Positions 53,589 to 62,506 of a DNA stretch of 64,000 nt are shown here, piece after piece. This DNA comes from an uncultured Collinsella sp. (lineage in GTDB: Bacteria > Actinomycetota > Coriobacteriia > Coriobacteriales > Coriobacteriaceae), in the NCBI GenBank assembly GCA_958354105.1, contig CATWVA010000004.1, forward strand, positions 1 through 64,000, written 5' to 3'. A program made the position numbers and the translations under genes. How positions within the stretch are numbered: the first letter of the stretch is position 1; every line of letters starts with the position of its first letter. The notes below the pieces were generated by a model. That model saw only the letters and a program-made list of their open reading frames with translations. It did not search any database and was not told where the DNA came from.

Positions 53589-55010
53589 CTACTCTATCAG
53601 GTCGTTGTGGCGCTCGATAGCATCCGCTACCGTACCGCCCTCATCCACAATAAGCGAACGGCGCTTGGGTGAGATGATGCGCTGGGCGGGGTACACGCCG
53701 CGGTGTCCGCCGGTTAGGTAGCTGATAAAGGCCACGATGACAAAGAACCCGGCGGCCGTGCCGTGGAACAGGTCGATGGCCATCATGCAGGTGGTGATGG
53801 GCACGTTGAGGCCGGCGCAGAACACGCCGAGCATGCCGAGAGCCGCCAGAAAACTGGGGTCAAGCCCGGTAAGGCAGCCGATCCAGCCGCCGAGCGCCGC
53901 ACCGATGCCAAACAGAGGCGTGACCTCGCCGCCTTGGAAGCCGGCGCCCAGGGTAAGCGCTGTGACGACCAACTTGATGGCTGCGTCCGCCAGGGTGGTG
54001 TTGCCTGCAAACCCGGCGCCGGAAAGCCACGTGGAAAGGCCGGCGTAGTCCCAGGCGTCGAGGAGGGCGTAGGCGGCCAAAACCACGAGTGCGCCTATGA
54101 GTGCGCGAACGAGGTAATTGGTGATAAAGCGGCCGTACAGGCTCTTGACGGTACGAACCGACCAGGCAAAGAGACGTGCGGTGAGACCAAAGATGATGGC
54201 GCTGATGACTACGATGACAACCGTCCGTGGTGTCATGTTGGGAACGCTGGCGATGACATTCGCCTCGTACTCGGTTCCCAAGGCAAGCGACGTAAAGTAG
54301 CCGGTAAACGAGGCGACCAGGCAGTAGATGCCCGCGGTGTAGTCGATCTTGCCGATAAAGCACATCTCCATGCCAAAGAAAGCTCCAGCAAGGGGTGAAC
54401 CGAATACGGCGCCAAAGGCCGACGAGATGCCGGCGAGCATGAGGTCGTGGTGGTCATGCTTTTTGAGGTGGGCGAGGCTCGAGATGTTGCTGGCGATGGT
54501 GCCGCCAATCTGCACCGCAGCTCCCTCGCGACCGGCCGACCCGCCCGTTAGGTGCGTGAGCGTGGAGCAGACGAAGGTGAGAACGGCCATGCGCATATGG
54601 ATGAGGCGTGTGCCCAGAGCGGAGTCGATGACCAGGTTGTTACCGCGTTTGGCGGCAAGGCCGTGGTTTTTGTACACCCATGCGGTGGCAACGCCCACAA
54701 CGGGAAGCAAGGCGTAGACCCATGCATGGTGCTCGCGATAGTCGGTCGCGATATTCAGCGAGGTCAAAAACGCCCAGGCGGCAACGCCCATGGCGAGCGA
54801 GACGATGACGACGAGTGTGAGCAACTTGGCGCTCGCGAGTAGGTTGCGGGCGTTGCGGCGCGTGTCGGCGGCCAAGAGATGCTCGGAGCGGGTGAGCTGA
54901 TGCCTGCCGGCCATGATGACGTCGTTCAGGGAGAAAAAGCCGCCGTCGTCGAGCGACTGAGAATGATCCTGCGCTTCGTTTGCGCTTTCGGGTTTGTCGG
55001 TAAAAGTCAT
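53589..55010 (-). CDS. CLC family anion transporter, probably of the fluoride (CLC-F) clade
   Basis: Membrane anion/proton antiporter of the CLC family. The 473 residues contain about 14 hydrophobic segments. The gating glutamate is E162 in GREGAAVQIG (160-169). The canonical GSGIP chloride filter is absent; RGNNLVID stands at that position (122-129). The second signature reads GFQGGEVTP (357-365) instead of GxFxP. These are features I associate with fluoride exporters of the CLC-F clade rather than chloride CLCs; the assignment is from memory of motifs only. AGAGGA lies upstream of the ATG. No fluoride riboswitch is seen. Confidence 0.82.
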   Translation of the reverse strand: MTFTDKPESANEAQDHSQSLDDGGFFSLNDVIMAGRHQLTRSEHLLAADTRRNARNLLASAKLLTLVVIVSLAMGVAAWAFLTSLNIATDYREHHAWVYALLPVVGVATAWVYKNHGLAAKRGNNLVIDSALGTRLIHMRMAVLTFVCSTLTHLTGGSAGREGAAVQIGGTIASNISSLAHLKKHDHHDLMLAGISSAFGAVFGSPLAGAFFGMEMCFIGKIDYTAGIYCLVASFTGYFTSLALGTEYEANVIASVPNMTPRTVVIVVISAIIFGLTARLFAWSVRTVKSLYGRFITNYLVRALIGALVVLAAYALLDAWDYAGLSTWLSGAGFAGNTTLADAAIKLVVTALTLGAGFQGGEVTPLFGIGAALGGWIGCLTGLDPSFLAALGMLGVFCAGLNVPITTCMMAIDLFHGTAAGFFVIVAFISYLTGGHRGVYPAQRIISPKRRSLIVDEGGTVADAIERHNDLIE

Positions 55011-55221
55011 ACGTTCCTCTTTTGGGTTGCAACACGAGCATTATAAAACGCGGTAAACGCGACGAGCCGGTGGGTTGGTTTTGGTTTTGTTTCGCGGCTT
55101 GCGGCCGACAGATGTATTCGCGGCCGCGGGCCAGGTCTTGAGCAGGCGGCGAGGGATTATACTGAGAGAAACATAAAGAATCGGCGCTTTTGTTGCGCGC
55201 CGCAGCATGCTAGAGGTGTAT

Positions 55222-56484
55222 ATGGCTGAGAAACTCATTCCGTTGGAGGACGCGCAGGCGATCGTCTTGTCGCACGTGAATCGCACCGAAGTCGTCGAGA
55301 TTCCCGTGTGGCAGGCCGCCGGTCTTCCCTTGGCAGAGGATGCGGTGGCCGATATCGACATCTCGCCGTTTGCCAACAGCGCTATGGACGGATATGCCGT
55401 GCGCTCGGCGGACTTGGCGCAGGCATCTGGCGAGGCGCCGGTGACGCTCGACGTTATCGGACACGAGGCTGCGGGCCATGTGTTTGAGGGCACAATCGGC
55501 GCGGGCGAGACGGTCCGCATCATGACGGGCGCGCCGGTACCCGAAGGTGCCGATGCCGTGGTGAAGTATGAGATCGTCGATGTGCTCGTCGGTGACGGCA
55601 ACGAGGGTTCGCGTGTGAGGTTCTCGGCGCCTGCCAAGGTAGGGGAGAACGTTCGCTCTGCCGCCGAGGAGGCCCATGCCGGCGATGTTGTGATGCACGC
55701 CGGCGAGGTCGTGGCTCCGGCGGGCGCCGGCTTGTTGGCGAGCGCCGGGTATGCGAGCGTGAAGGTGCATGCCGCGCCGCGTGTGGGCATTATCTCGCTG
55801 GGCACGGAGCTGGTCGCGCCGGGTGAGCTGCCGGCGCGCGGGCAGATTCGCGACTCCAACTCGTCGGCGTTGATGGCCGAAGCGCTCGATGCAGGAGCCG
55901 AGCCCGTGTTCTACGGCATTGCGCCCGATGATGAGCAGGCGATTGCCGAGCTGGTGCATCGCGCCGTGCTGGAGTGCGATTTTGTCATTACGAGCGGTGG
56001 CGCCTCGGCAGGCGACTACGACTACGTGACGGCGCTCGTCCGGCGCGAGGGCGAGGTGCTGTTCGATCGCATCTCGATGCGTCCGGGCAAGGCCATCACG
56101 TTTGGCTTGCTTGGGGGTAAGCCCTACCTGGGACTTTCAGGCAATCCGGCCGCGGCGTATGTAGGCTTTGAGATGCTTGCGCGTCCGGCGATCCGCAAGA
56201 TGCGCGGCTTTGCCGAGGGTACGCGTCCCGTGCAGCAGGCGACGCTCACGCACGGCGTGAAAAAGCGACAGCATCGCCGCTTCTTCGATCGCGCCACGGT
56301 TTTGCGCGACCCCGAGACCGGTGAGCTGTTGGTGACCGAGGCCAAGACGCAGAATTCGGCGCTGCTCGGCACGATGCAGCGGGCTAACTGCCTGTTGCGT
56401 GTTGACGAAGGACCGTGCGACCTCAAGGTGGGCGATGTCGTGGACGTTGTTCGCGTCGACCTGCCCGAGGGCGCCGTGTTGTAA
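55222..56484 (+). CDS. moeA: Molybdopterin molybdenumtransferase MoeA
   Basis: Inserts molybdenum into adenylylated molybdopterin. It is 420 residues from the ATG with AGAGG five bases upstream; an ATG five codons earlier is also in frame. Motifs are SPFANSAMDGYAVR near residue 52, MTGAPVPEGADAVV, LGTELVAPG, TSGGASAGDYD and GLSGNPAAAYVGF. It begins the molybdenum block and is followed ten bases later by mog. Presence of these genes implies molybdoenzymes elsewhere in the genome. Confidence 0.94.
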   Translation: MAEKLIPLEDAQAIVLSHVNRTEVVEIPVWQAAGLPLAEDAVADIDISPFANSAMDGYAVRSADLAQASGEAPVTLDVIGHEAAGHVFEGTIGAGETVRIMTGAPVPEGADAVVKYEIVDVLVGDGNEGSRVRFSAPAKVGENVRSAAEEAHAGDVVMHAGEVVAPAGAGLLASAGYASVKVHAAPRVGIISLGTELVAPGELPARGQIRDSNSSALMAEALDAGAEPVFYGIAPDDEQAIAELVHRAVLECDFVITSGGASAGDYDYVTALVRREGEVLFDRISMRPGKAITFGLLGGKPYLGLSGNPAAAYVGFEMLARPAIRKMRGFAEGTRPVQQATLTHGVKKRQHRRFFDRATVLRDPETGELLVTEAKTQNSALLGTMQRANCLLRVDEGPCDLKVGDVVDVVRVDLPEGAVL

Positions 56485-56494
56485 GAGGAATGCT

Positions 56495-56974
56495 ATGGAG
56501 CTGAAGATATCGATCGTGACGTGCTCGGATACGCGCGATCTTGCCCAGGACGAGGCTGGAGCCGCACTCGAGGAACTTATCGAGGCGCAGGGCTGGACGG
56601 TCGCCTCGCATGTGGTCGTGCGCGACGACGTCAGCGAGATCGGTGATGCCATTGTGGAAGCCGCCGATGAGTGCCACGCCAATGTCGTGCTCACCTGCGG
56701 CGGCACGGGGCTTTCGATGCGCGATGTGACGCCCGAGGCGACGCGTACCGTCTGCGATCGCGATGTGCCGGGTATTGCCGAGGCGATCCGTGCGTACTCC
56801 ATGACCAAGACGCGCCGCGCCATGCTCTCGCGCGCCGTGTGCATGCAGCGTGGGTATACGCTTGTCATCAACTTTCCGGGATCCACGAAAGCGGCCCGCG
56901 AAAGCTGGGAGGCCGTGAGCGACCAGCTGGAGCATGCGGCCCAGATGACGGCGGGCGGCGGGCACACCAAATAA
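56495..56974 (+). CDS. Molybdopterin adenylyltransferase (MogA/MoaB family)
   Basis: Adenylates molybdopterin before metal insertion by MoeA. The 159 residues hold the family markers TCSDTRDLAQDE near the start, TCGGTGLSMRDVTPEAT with GGTG at 69-72, and INFPGSTKAA. AAGAGGA lies upstream of the ATG. MogA and MoaB cannot be told apart here, so no symbol is given. It is co-transcribed with moeA and followed by a strong terminator. Confidence 0.9.
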   Translation: MELKISIVTCSDTRDLAQDEAGAALEELIEAQGWTVASHVVVRDDVSEIGDAIVEAADECHANVVLTCGGTGLSMRDVTPEATRTVCDRDVPGIAEAIRAYSMTKTRRAMLSRAVCMQRGYTLVINFPGSTKAARESWEAVSDQLEHAAQMTAGGGHTK

Positions 56975-56987
56975 GCGCACTACCTGC

Positions 56988-57021
56988 GGCGGAGCGACCT
57001 TGCGAGTCGCTCCGCCTTTTT
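56988..57021 (+). terminator. Terminator after moeA-mog
   Basis: A perfect 11-pair stem (56988-56998 with 57006-57016) is followed by TTTTT. Confidence 0.93.
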
Positions 57022-57112
57022 ATGCATCGACAGCGCGGGCCGTCTCGTGGTTATTGGTAAAAGAAAATTATCAGGCGAGAAATCTTTATCACTGATATTA
57101 TTCGCACGAAAG

Positions 57113-57118
57113 TATAAT
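57113..57118 (+). promoter_or_regulatory. -10 element of the modABC promoter
   Basis: A consensus TATAAT lies 61 bases before modA in an AT-rich stretch. No good -35 is seen 17-18 bases upstream, so an activator may be needed. GATATTAT and AGTATAATC form a loose dyad around it. Confidence 0.5.
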
Positions 57119-57178
57119 CTAATTACAGAATAAAGCTCGCGGTGGGGTACCCGGGCACAAGGTCCGAAAGGGTTGAAC

Positions 57179-58051
57179 ATGTTCGATATGGTTTCTCGCC
57201 GCGGATTCGTCTCGCTTTCTGCTGTCGCCGCTGCCGGCCTTGGTCTTGCCGGCTGCTCGGGCAACAATACGTCCGAGCCGGCCGGATCCGATGCCGGTTC
57301 TGCTAAGGCATCTTCCAAGAAAGCTGTCGAGCTGCAGGTCTTTGCCGCCAACTCGCTCGAGAAGGCTCTGCCCGAGGTTCAGGAGCTTTATACCGACCAG
57401 ACCGGCACCGCCTTTGCCGACACGCAGTTCAAGGCCTCCGGCGACCTCGTCGAGCAGATGCGCGCCGGTGCCGCCGTTGACGTGCTCATCACAGCCTCCA
57501 AGGGCACCATGGATGACGCCGAGGCCGCCGAGCTCGTCGACGCCGACACCCGTGAGGATATGTTCGTCAACGACCTCGTGATCATTCGCGCTGAGGGCTC
57601 CGACACCAAGGTCGAGGCCATCGCCGACGTCGCGAATCTGGACGGCAAGATCGCCATTGGCGACGCCAAGACCGTTCCCGCCGGCAAGTACGCCAACCAG
57701 GCCCTGGCCTCCGTGGGCCTCTACACCGGCACCGAGGGCGACGACGGCGAGTACGCCCCCGAGATCGCCGACAAGGTGGCCCTGGCCGACAAGGTCGGCA
57801 CGGCTGCGTCTTACGTCTCTACAGGCGACTGCGTGGCTGGCTTTGTCTACAGCTCCGACATCTACCGCTACGACGGCATCGAGGAGGCCTTTGTGTGTCC
57901 CGAGGACTCGCATAAGCCCATCGTGTATCCGGGCGCTGTCGCCGATGGCTCCGAACATGCCGACGAGGCCAAGGCGTTTATCGACTTTTGCCTGTCCAAC
58001 AAGAAGGCCCAGAAGATTTGGGCCAAATACGGCTTTGAGCTTTCCGCGTAG
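57179..58051 (+). CDS. modA: Molybdate ABC transporter substrate-binding lipoprotein ModA
   Basis: Extracellular molybdate-binding lipoprotein. The 290 residues begin with a twin-arginine-type signal, SRRGF (6-10), and a lipobox LAGC with Cys26, so it may be exported by Tat and lipidated. The mature protein has VFAANSLEKALPEV, FKASGDLVEQMRAGAAVDVL and later IGDAKTVPAGKYANQ, the usual ModA oxyanion-site segments. AAAGGG lies six bases upstream of the ATG. modB and modC follow. Confidence 0.93.
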   Translation: MFDMVSRRGFVSLSAVAAAGLGLAGCSGNNTSEPAGSDAGSAKASSKKAVELQVFAANSLEKALPEVQELYTDQTGTAFADTQFKASGDLVEQMRAGAAVDVLITASKGTMDDAEAAELVDADTREDMFVNDLVIIRAEGSDTKVEAIADVANLDGKIAIGDAKTVPAGKYANQALASVGLYTGTEGDDGEYAPEIADKVALADKVGTAASYVSTGDCVAGFVYSSDIYRYDGIEEAFVCPEDSHKPIVYPGAVADGSEHADEAKAFIDFCLSNKKAQKIWAKYGFELSA

Positions 58052-58119
58052 TGCGGCTTGGCGCGATAATTCCATCGTTTTGTGTTTAACTCCGTCCTTG
58101 TATTCTCTTGGAGCTTTTT

Positions 58120-59562
58120 GTGCTTAATAGATTCCGCATGCTTGTCGCCTGTGCTTTGACCTTCGCGCTTTGCTGGGTGCCGGGATTTGCGTTTGCTGGG
58201 GACGCCGAGGACGGGGCCCAGGTTGCTGCGACCGCTCATGGGCTTTCCTATGGGATCGAGGGTTTTGAGCGGTTGGCCAAGGGGACCGCTCGTGCCATGG
58301 AGGGCCAGCCTGAGGGCTACCGGTTTCCCGTTGACGAGGACGTGGACCTTGTAGTGGCGCCTGCTGCCGATCGCGTTGTGGTGTGGATATCGCCCAAGGC
58401 GGTCGAGAAGTATGGATTGGATCCGCAGGACAACGAGTGCGTATCGGGCCTCAAGGCCCTCGTCTGTGAGCTCGACAGCGCAAACTGCATGGGAGGTGCG
58501 CAGCTGGGGGACGTGGATCTTCCTTGGTATGTCACGGCGGAAACAACGTTTGATGCCGGCGGGTATACCTATGGCTTTGACGAACGCGGTGCGGATGGGG
58601 ACCGCTATGTGGTGATTGCATCGGCCTCGGGTGATGCCAAGGGCGGCGCGCGTTGGCTTGATAGCGCTCAAATGGTAGAAGCATCGTCAGTCGTGTTGCG
58701 GAATGAGCAGGGGCCCTTGACCTCTTTGGCCTCCTTTTTAGGCGGCATCGACTACCGCCCGTTTTGGGTGTCTATCAAAACGAGCGGCCTTGCCCTGCTG
58801 ATTGCCTTTGCACTGGGCTTGTTTGCCGCGTGGAAGACTATGGGTACCTCGAGTCGCATCAAGGGCCTGCTCGATTCGGTCTTTACGATTCCTATGGTGC
58901 TGCCGCCCACGGTCTGCGGCTTTCTGCTCCTCATGCTGTTTGGCCGCTCGACCGGGGTGGGCCAGTGGCTCATCGCGCACGGCATCTCGATCGTCTTTAC
59001 CTGGCCCGCGGCGGTCATTTCGGCCGTCGTTGTGTCGTTTCCGCTGGTCTACCGCACGGCGCTCGGAGCCTTCGAGAGCCTCGACACGCAGATGCTCGAC
59101 GCCGCGCGCACGCTCGGGTGGTCCGAACGTCGCATCTTTACCAAGCTTATGATGCCGCTCGGCTGGCCCTCGATTGCCGCCGGTACGGTGCTCGCCTTTG
59201 CCCGCGCCATGGGAGAGTTTGGCTGCACGCTGTTCTTTGCGGGCAACTATGCCGGCATTACGCAGACCATTCCCATCGCCATCTACTTTGAGTGGATGGG
59301 CGGCAACACGTCGGTAGCTCTCTTTTGGGTCATTGTCGTAATCGTGTTCAGTTTCCTGGTCATCCTGTTCATCAACATGTACACGGCGCATTCGCAAAAG
59401 TATCGCGAACGGGGCCTTTCCCGTGCGGAGCGCAGGCAGGCCAAAGATTTCGCCGGACAGGGCGATTCGCTCGACCCGGTCGGCGGCGATGCGCTGCGTA
59501 TCGATCGCGAGGCGCTGGCCGAGCTCATGCGCGATGACGCCGTCTCGACGGGAGGTCGATAG
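58120..59562 (+). CDS. modB: Molybdate ABC permease ModB with extra N-terminal extracytoplasmic domain
   Basis: Membrane permease of the molybdate importer. The chosen GTG start follows GGAG by six bases and gives 480 residues, about twice the normal ModB. A signal-type hydrophobic segment (residues 7-26, ending AFA) leads into about 180 residues of unknown, Asp/Gly-rich soluble domain. The permease itself begins near residue 211, with five or six helices and the EAA loop DAARTLGWSERRIFTKLMMP. FARAMGEFGCTLFFAGN is the usual ModB signature. The extra domain would lie outside the membrane next to ModA. I know no family for it. Confidence 0.88.
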   Translation: MLNRFRMLVACALTFALCWVPGFAFAGDAEDGAQVAATAHGLSYGIEGFERLAKGTARAMEGQPEGYRFPVDEDVDLVVAPAADRVVVWISPKAVEKYGLDPQDNECVSGLKALVCELDSANCMGGAQLGDVDLPWYVTAETTFDAGGYTYGFDERGADGDRYVVIASASGDAKGGARWLDSAQMVEASSVVLRNEQGPLTSLASFLGGIDYRPFWVSIKTSGLALLIAFALGLFAAWKTMGTSSRIKGLLDSVFTIPMVLPPTVCGFLLLMLFGRSTGVGQWLIAHGISIVFTWPAAVISAVVVSFPLVYRTALGAFESLDTQMLDAARTLGWSERRIFTKLMMPLGWPSIAAGTVLAFARAMGEFGCTLFFAGNYAGITQTIPIAIYFEWMGGNTSVALFWVIVVIVFSFLVILFINMYTAHSQKYRERGLSRAERRQAKDFAGQGDSLDPVGGDALRIDREALAELMRDDAVSTGGR

Positions 59563-59565
59563 GCC

Positions 59566-60636
59566 ATGTCGCTCGTTTTGGATATTAAGAAACGTTATCC
59601 CGGGTTTGTGCTCGACATGCATCTTGAGGCCGGCGAGGAGCGCGTGGCACTGCTGGGCGCCTCGGGTTGCGGCAAGAGCTGCACGCTGCGCTGCATTGCC
59701 GGTGTGGAGACGCCCGACGAGGGCAAGATCGTCGTCAACGGCGTGACCTTTTTTGACTCGGCCGCGGGCATCGACCTGTCGCCCCAGGAGCGAAAATGCG
59801 CCCTACTGTTCCAAAACTATCAGTTGTTTCCCAACATGACGGTGGCCGATAACGTGTGCGCCGGTGTAAAGGATGCGGGCGACGCCGCCGCGCGTAAAAA
59901 ACTTGCCGAGCGCTACTTGGGAATCTTTGGACTGGCCGACTTTGCCGACCGTTATCCCGCGCGCCTCTCGGGCGGCCAGCAGCAGCGCGTGGCGCTCGCG
60001 CGCATGGTGGCGGCACACCCGGGCATCTTTATGTTCGACGAGCCCATGAGCGCACTCGATTCCTATCTTAAGAGCGCGCTCGAACAGAACATGCTTGACC
60101 TGTTCGATGTATGCAGCCGCACCGTGCTCTATGTGAGCCACGACATCGACGAAGCGTGCCGCCTGTGCGAGCGCATTTGCGTGATGCACGACGGGCATGT
60201 GGAGGAGATCGGCTCCGTCGAGGACGTGGTCCGCCGGCCGCAAACCTTGGCTGCGCTGCGCCTGACGGGCTGCAAGAATACGAGCCGCGCGCGCAAGATC
60301 GGGCTTCAGGAAGTTGAGGCCCTGGACTGGGGCATGACCTTCAACGTGGGCCGTGAGGTTCCCGATAACGTGGCGTACCTGGGTATTCGTGCGAGCTACT
60401 TCCATGTGGACAACCGTGCCGAGCGGGGTCGCAACAGCTATGATTTGCACGTGGCCCGTGTGAGCGATTCGCGCTTTGAGCGCCTGGTGCTGCTGGATGT
60501 GCCGCGTGCCGATGCGCCGACGCGCCTGCAGTGGAAGGTCAACAAAGTGGGCATGCCTGTCGACGAGCTGCCGCAAGCAGGCGAGACGCTGCGCATGCAT
60601 TTTGATGCCAGCAGGATCCATTTGGTTTGTCGATAG
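59566..60636 (+). CDS. modC: Molybdate ABC transporter ATPase ModC
   Basis: Cytoplasmic ATPase for ModB. The 356 residues contain Walker A GASGCGKSC at 31-39, the signature LSGGQQQR at 133-140, Walker B FMFDEP at 154-159 and the H-loop VSHDIDEA. The C-terminal third (about 235-356) is a regulatory TOBE-like region that could sense molybdate. The ATG lies three bases after modB with GGGAGG upstream. A hairpin terminator follows. Confidence 0.93.
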   Translation: MSLVLDIKKRYPGFVLDMHLEAGEERVALLGASGCGKSCTLRCIAGVETPDEGKIVVNGVTFFDSAAGIDLSPQERKCALLFQNYQLFPNMTVADNVCAGVKDAGDAAARKKLAERYLGIFGLADFADRYPARLSGGQQQRVALARMVAAHPGIFMFDEPMSALDSYLKSALEQNMLDLFDVCSRTVLYVSHDIDEACRLCERICVMHDGHVEEIGSVEDVVRRPQTLAALRLTGCKNTSRARKIGLQEVEALDWGMTFNVGREVPDNVAYLGIRASYFHVDNRAERGRNSYDLHVARVSDSRFERLVLLDVPRADAPTRLQWKVNKVGMPVDELPQAGETLRMHFDASRIHLVCR

Positions 60637-60647
60637 CGCCGGGTAAT

Positions 60648-60685
60648 GCCGTCGGGGGATATAAGCCTCGGCGGCTTTGTTTTTG
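60648..60685 (+). terminator. Terminator after modC
   Basis: A ten-pair stem (60648-60657 with 60666-60675, two G-U pairs) is followed by TTTGTTTTT. Confidence 0.85.
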
Positions 60686-60780
60686 CCGTTCGCCGAATGA
60701 GGAATGACAAATTCTAATCAATCAAGATAATTATTTATTAAACGACGGCACACGACGCTGTCGTACGAATGTCAACGGTG

Positions 60781-60809
60781 TTCGCATGGTCGATGACCGT
60801 TGGTATAGT
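60781..60809 (+). promoter_or_regulatory. Probable promoter of the double-cubane operon
   Basis: TTCGCA (60781-60786) and TATAGT (60804-60809) are separated by exactly 17 bases, 31 bases before a short ORF. An ACGACGGC/GCTGTCGT dyad lies just upstream near 60,740-60,762. The 431-base gap 60637-61067 contains the modC terminator, this promoter and the short ORF. Confidence 0.5.
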
Positions 60810-60839
60810 TGACCTCAACTTGTAAAGGAGGGTGCGCAC

Positions 60840-60908
60840 ATGCCGCAGACGACATACATTTGCCGCGTTGCCGCGCGTGCCCTGTATATGGCTCGGAGCC
60901 GCATATGA
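60840..60908 (+). CDS. Possible 22-residue leader ORF of the double-cubane operon
   Basis: An ORF beginning MPQTTYICRVAARALYMARS with a very strong AAAGGAGGG ribosome site seven bases upstream. Its last codons fall in a perfect eight-pair hairpin (60894-60901 with 60922-60929). A second overlapping frame reaches the next gene start. No amino acid is strongly enriched, so a specific attenuation signal is not evident. It may instead couple translation or be a regulatory uORF. Confidence 0.4.
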   Translation: MPQTTYICRVAARALYMARSRI

Positions 60909-61067
60909 GCAGGTATGTTCACGGCTCCGGGAGAGACGACGCACAACTAAATAACCGTCCGCAAGGCAGGTTCCCTAAAATTCCGGGTTTAAGCACGGCC
61001 GGGCAATCGCCGTCCGTCGTGCATCGATACCGCCGTTATCAGTTTTTGGTTCGAGAGGGGAACCGTC

Positions 61068-62351
61068 ATGGCTGAAGAATTCGATTTCCATCCGATGTGG
61101 GAGAGCCTCGGCATGAATCTTGCCGACCACGACATGCTGCTGGGCGCTGTGGGCCAGATGTACGGGGACATGTTCCTGTCGCAGAACAACCGCCCCAAGT
61201 CCACGTCCTACTTGGACTTTGTGGCCACCAACATCCACAGCGGCCGTATTAAGGAGATGCTCGACAAGAAGGAGGCCGGCGAGGCCACCAAAATCGTGGG
61301 CTCGTTCTGCGTGTACGTGCCCGAGGAGATCGTGCTTGCCTGTGACGGCATTCCCGTTGGTCTGTGCTCGGGTGCCGATTGGGCAACGGACAAGGTCGAG
61401 GAGCACTTGCCGCGCAACACTTGTCCGCTTATCAAGAGCTTTGCCGGCTTTAAGCTGGGTGAGGTCTGCCCCTACATTGAGTCGAGTGACCTAGTGGTAG
61501 GCGAGAACACCTGCGATGGCAAGAAGAAGGCCTACGAGTTCTTTGCAACGCAAAAGAACATGTACGTCATGGATATTCCCAACGTACACGACGAGTCGAC
61601 GCTCGTGACCTGGAAGGCCGAGGTCAAGAAGCTCGCCGCCAAGATCGAGGAAGAGTGCGGCGTCACGATTACGTCTGAGCGTCTGAAGGCCGCCATCCAC
61701 GCCGTCAATGAGAAGCGTCGCGCCCTGCAGCGCCTCGCTGCCACGCGCGCTGCCGACCCTGCGCCCATCAGCGGTCTTGACAGCCTGCTGACCGTTCAGG
61801 CCGCCTTTATGGACGACACGCCACGTCTGACCGGAGCCATTAACGATATGGCGGCTGAGTGCGAGCAGCGTGTCGAGGCCGGCGAGGGCGTGGCGCCCAA
61901 GGGGACCAAGCGCATTCTGTACACCGGCACGCCCATGGCCGTGCCCAACTGGAAGCTGTTCAACCTCATCGAGAAAGCCGGCGGCGTTGTGGTAGGCGAG
62001 GAGTCCTGCACGGGCTCGCGCTACTACAAGGACCTGGTCGACGAGTCCGGTGAGACGGTGGACGAGATGCTCGATGCCATCGCCGAGCGCTACTTTAAGA
62101 TCAACTGCGCCGTCTTTACGCCCAACGACCAGCGTATGAAGGACATTGTCCAGATGGCCAAGGACCTGCATGCCGACGGCATCGTCGACGTGGCCCTGCA
62201 GTTCTGCACGCTCTATGAGATGGAGTCGTTTGCCGTGGAGAAGGCCGCCGAGGAAGCCGGCATTCCGTTTATGCACATCACGACCGACTACGCCGGTGAG
62301 GATGCAGGCCAACTGCAAACCAGGATCGAGGCCTTCTTGGAAACCATTTAG
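61068..62351 (+). CDS. 2-hydroxyacyl-CoA dehydratase/double-cubane cluster family protein, first paralogue
   Basis: Member of the HgdB/BcrC/double-cubane protein superfamily, which uses iron-sulfur clusters and an ATP-driven activator for difficult reductions. The 427 residues carry cysteines at 81, 92, 100, 119, 134 and 149, the last in [15 protein letters not shown], and a later [15 protein letters not shown] and [10 protein letters not shown] are the hallmark segments of double-cubane proteins (YjiM-like). GAGAGGGG lies upstream of the ATG. It is followed by a second paralogue and an activating ATPase; the substrate is unknown. Confidence 0.87.
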   Translation: MAEEFDFHPMWESLGMNLADHDMLLGAVGQMYGDMFLSQNNRPKSTSYLDFVATNIHSGRIKEMLDKKEAGEATKIVGSFCVYVPEEIVLACDGIPVGLCSGADWATDKVEEHLPRNTCPLIKSFAGFKLGEVCPYIESSDLVVGENTCDGKKKAYEFFATQKNMYVMDIPNVHDESTLVTWKAEVKKLAAKIEEECGVTITSERLKAAIHAVNEKRRALQRLAATRAADPAPISGLDSLLTVQAAFMDDTPRLTGAINDMAAECEQRVEAGEGVAPKGTKRILYTGTPMAVPNWKLFNLIEKAGGVVVGEESCTGSRYYKDLVDESGETVDEMLDAIAERYFKINCAVFTPNDQRMKDIVQMAKDLHADGIVDVALQFCTLYEMESFAVEKAAEEAGIPFMHITTDYAGEDAGQLQTRIEAFLETI

Positions 62352-62366
62352 GGCTATCCGTCCCGG

Positions 62367-62468
62367 CGGCTTTCCCAGGCACCCGATCTTGCCGTTCAAA
62401 CCGTCGTTTGCGTACCAAAGTACGCGGCGCTTCTCTTTCACGGCAACCTCGGGCACCCGGGAAAGCCG
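62367..62468 (+). repeat. Y-shaped structured element, copy 3
   Basis: Outer stem CGGCTTTCCC/GGGAAAGCCG, then GG/CC, CCCGA/TCGGG and TTGCCGT/ACGGCAA, an internal loop with TCAAACCGTCG on the left and GCTTCTCTTTC on the right, and an inner hairpin GCGTAC-CAAA-GTACGC (62410-62425). It lies in the gap between the two double-cubane genes. Confidence 0.87.
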
Positions 62469-62506
62469 TTCCCCCAGGTCGGTTAAAAGGTTTGTTAAGG
62501 AGTTAT

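Noticed and set aside
55011..55150. Fluoride riboswitch before the CLC gene
   Set aside because: No aptamer core could be found on the minus strand leader.
60905..61075. 57-codon frame overlapping the first double-cubane gene start
   Set aside because: It lacks a ribosome site, overlaps the hairpin and the structural gene, and has no recognisable features.
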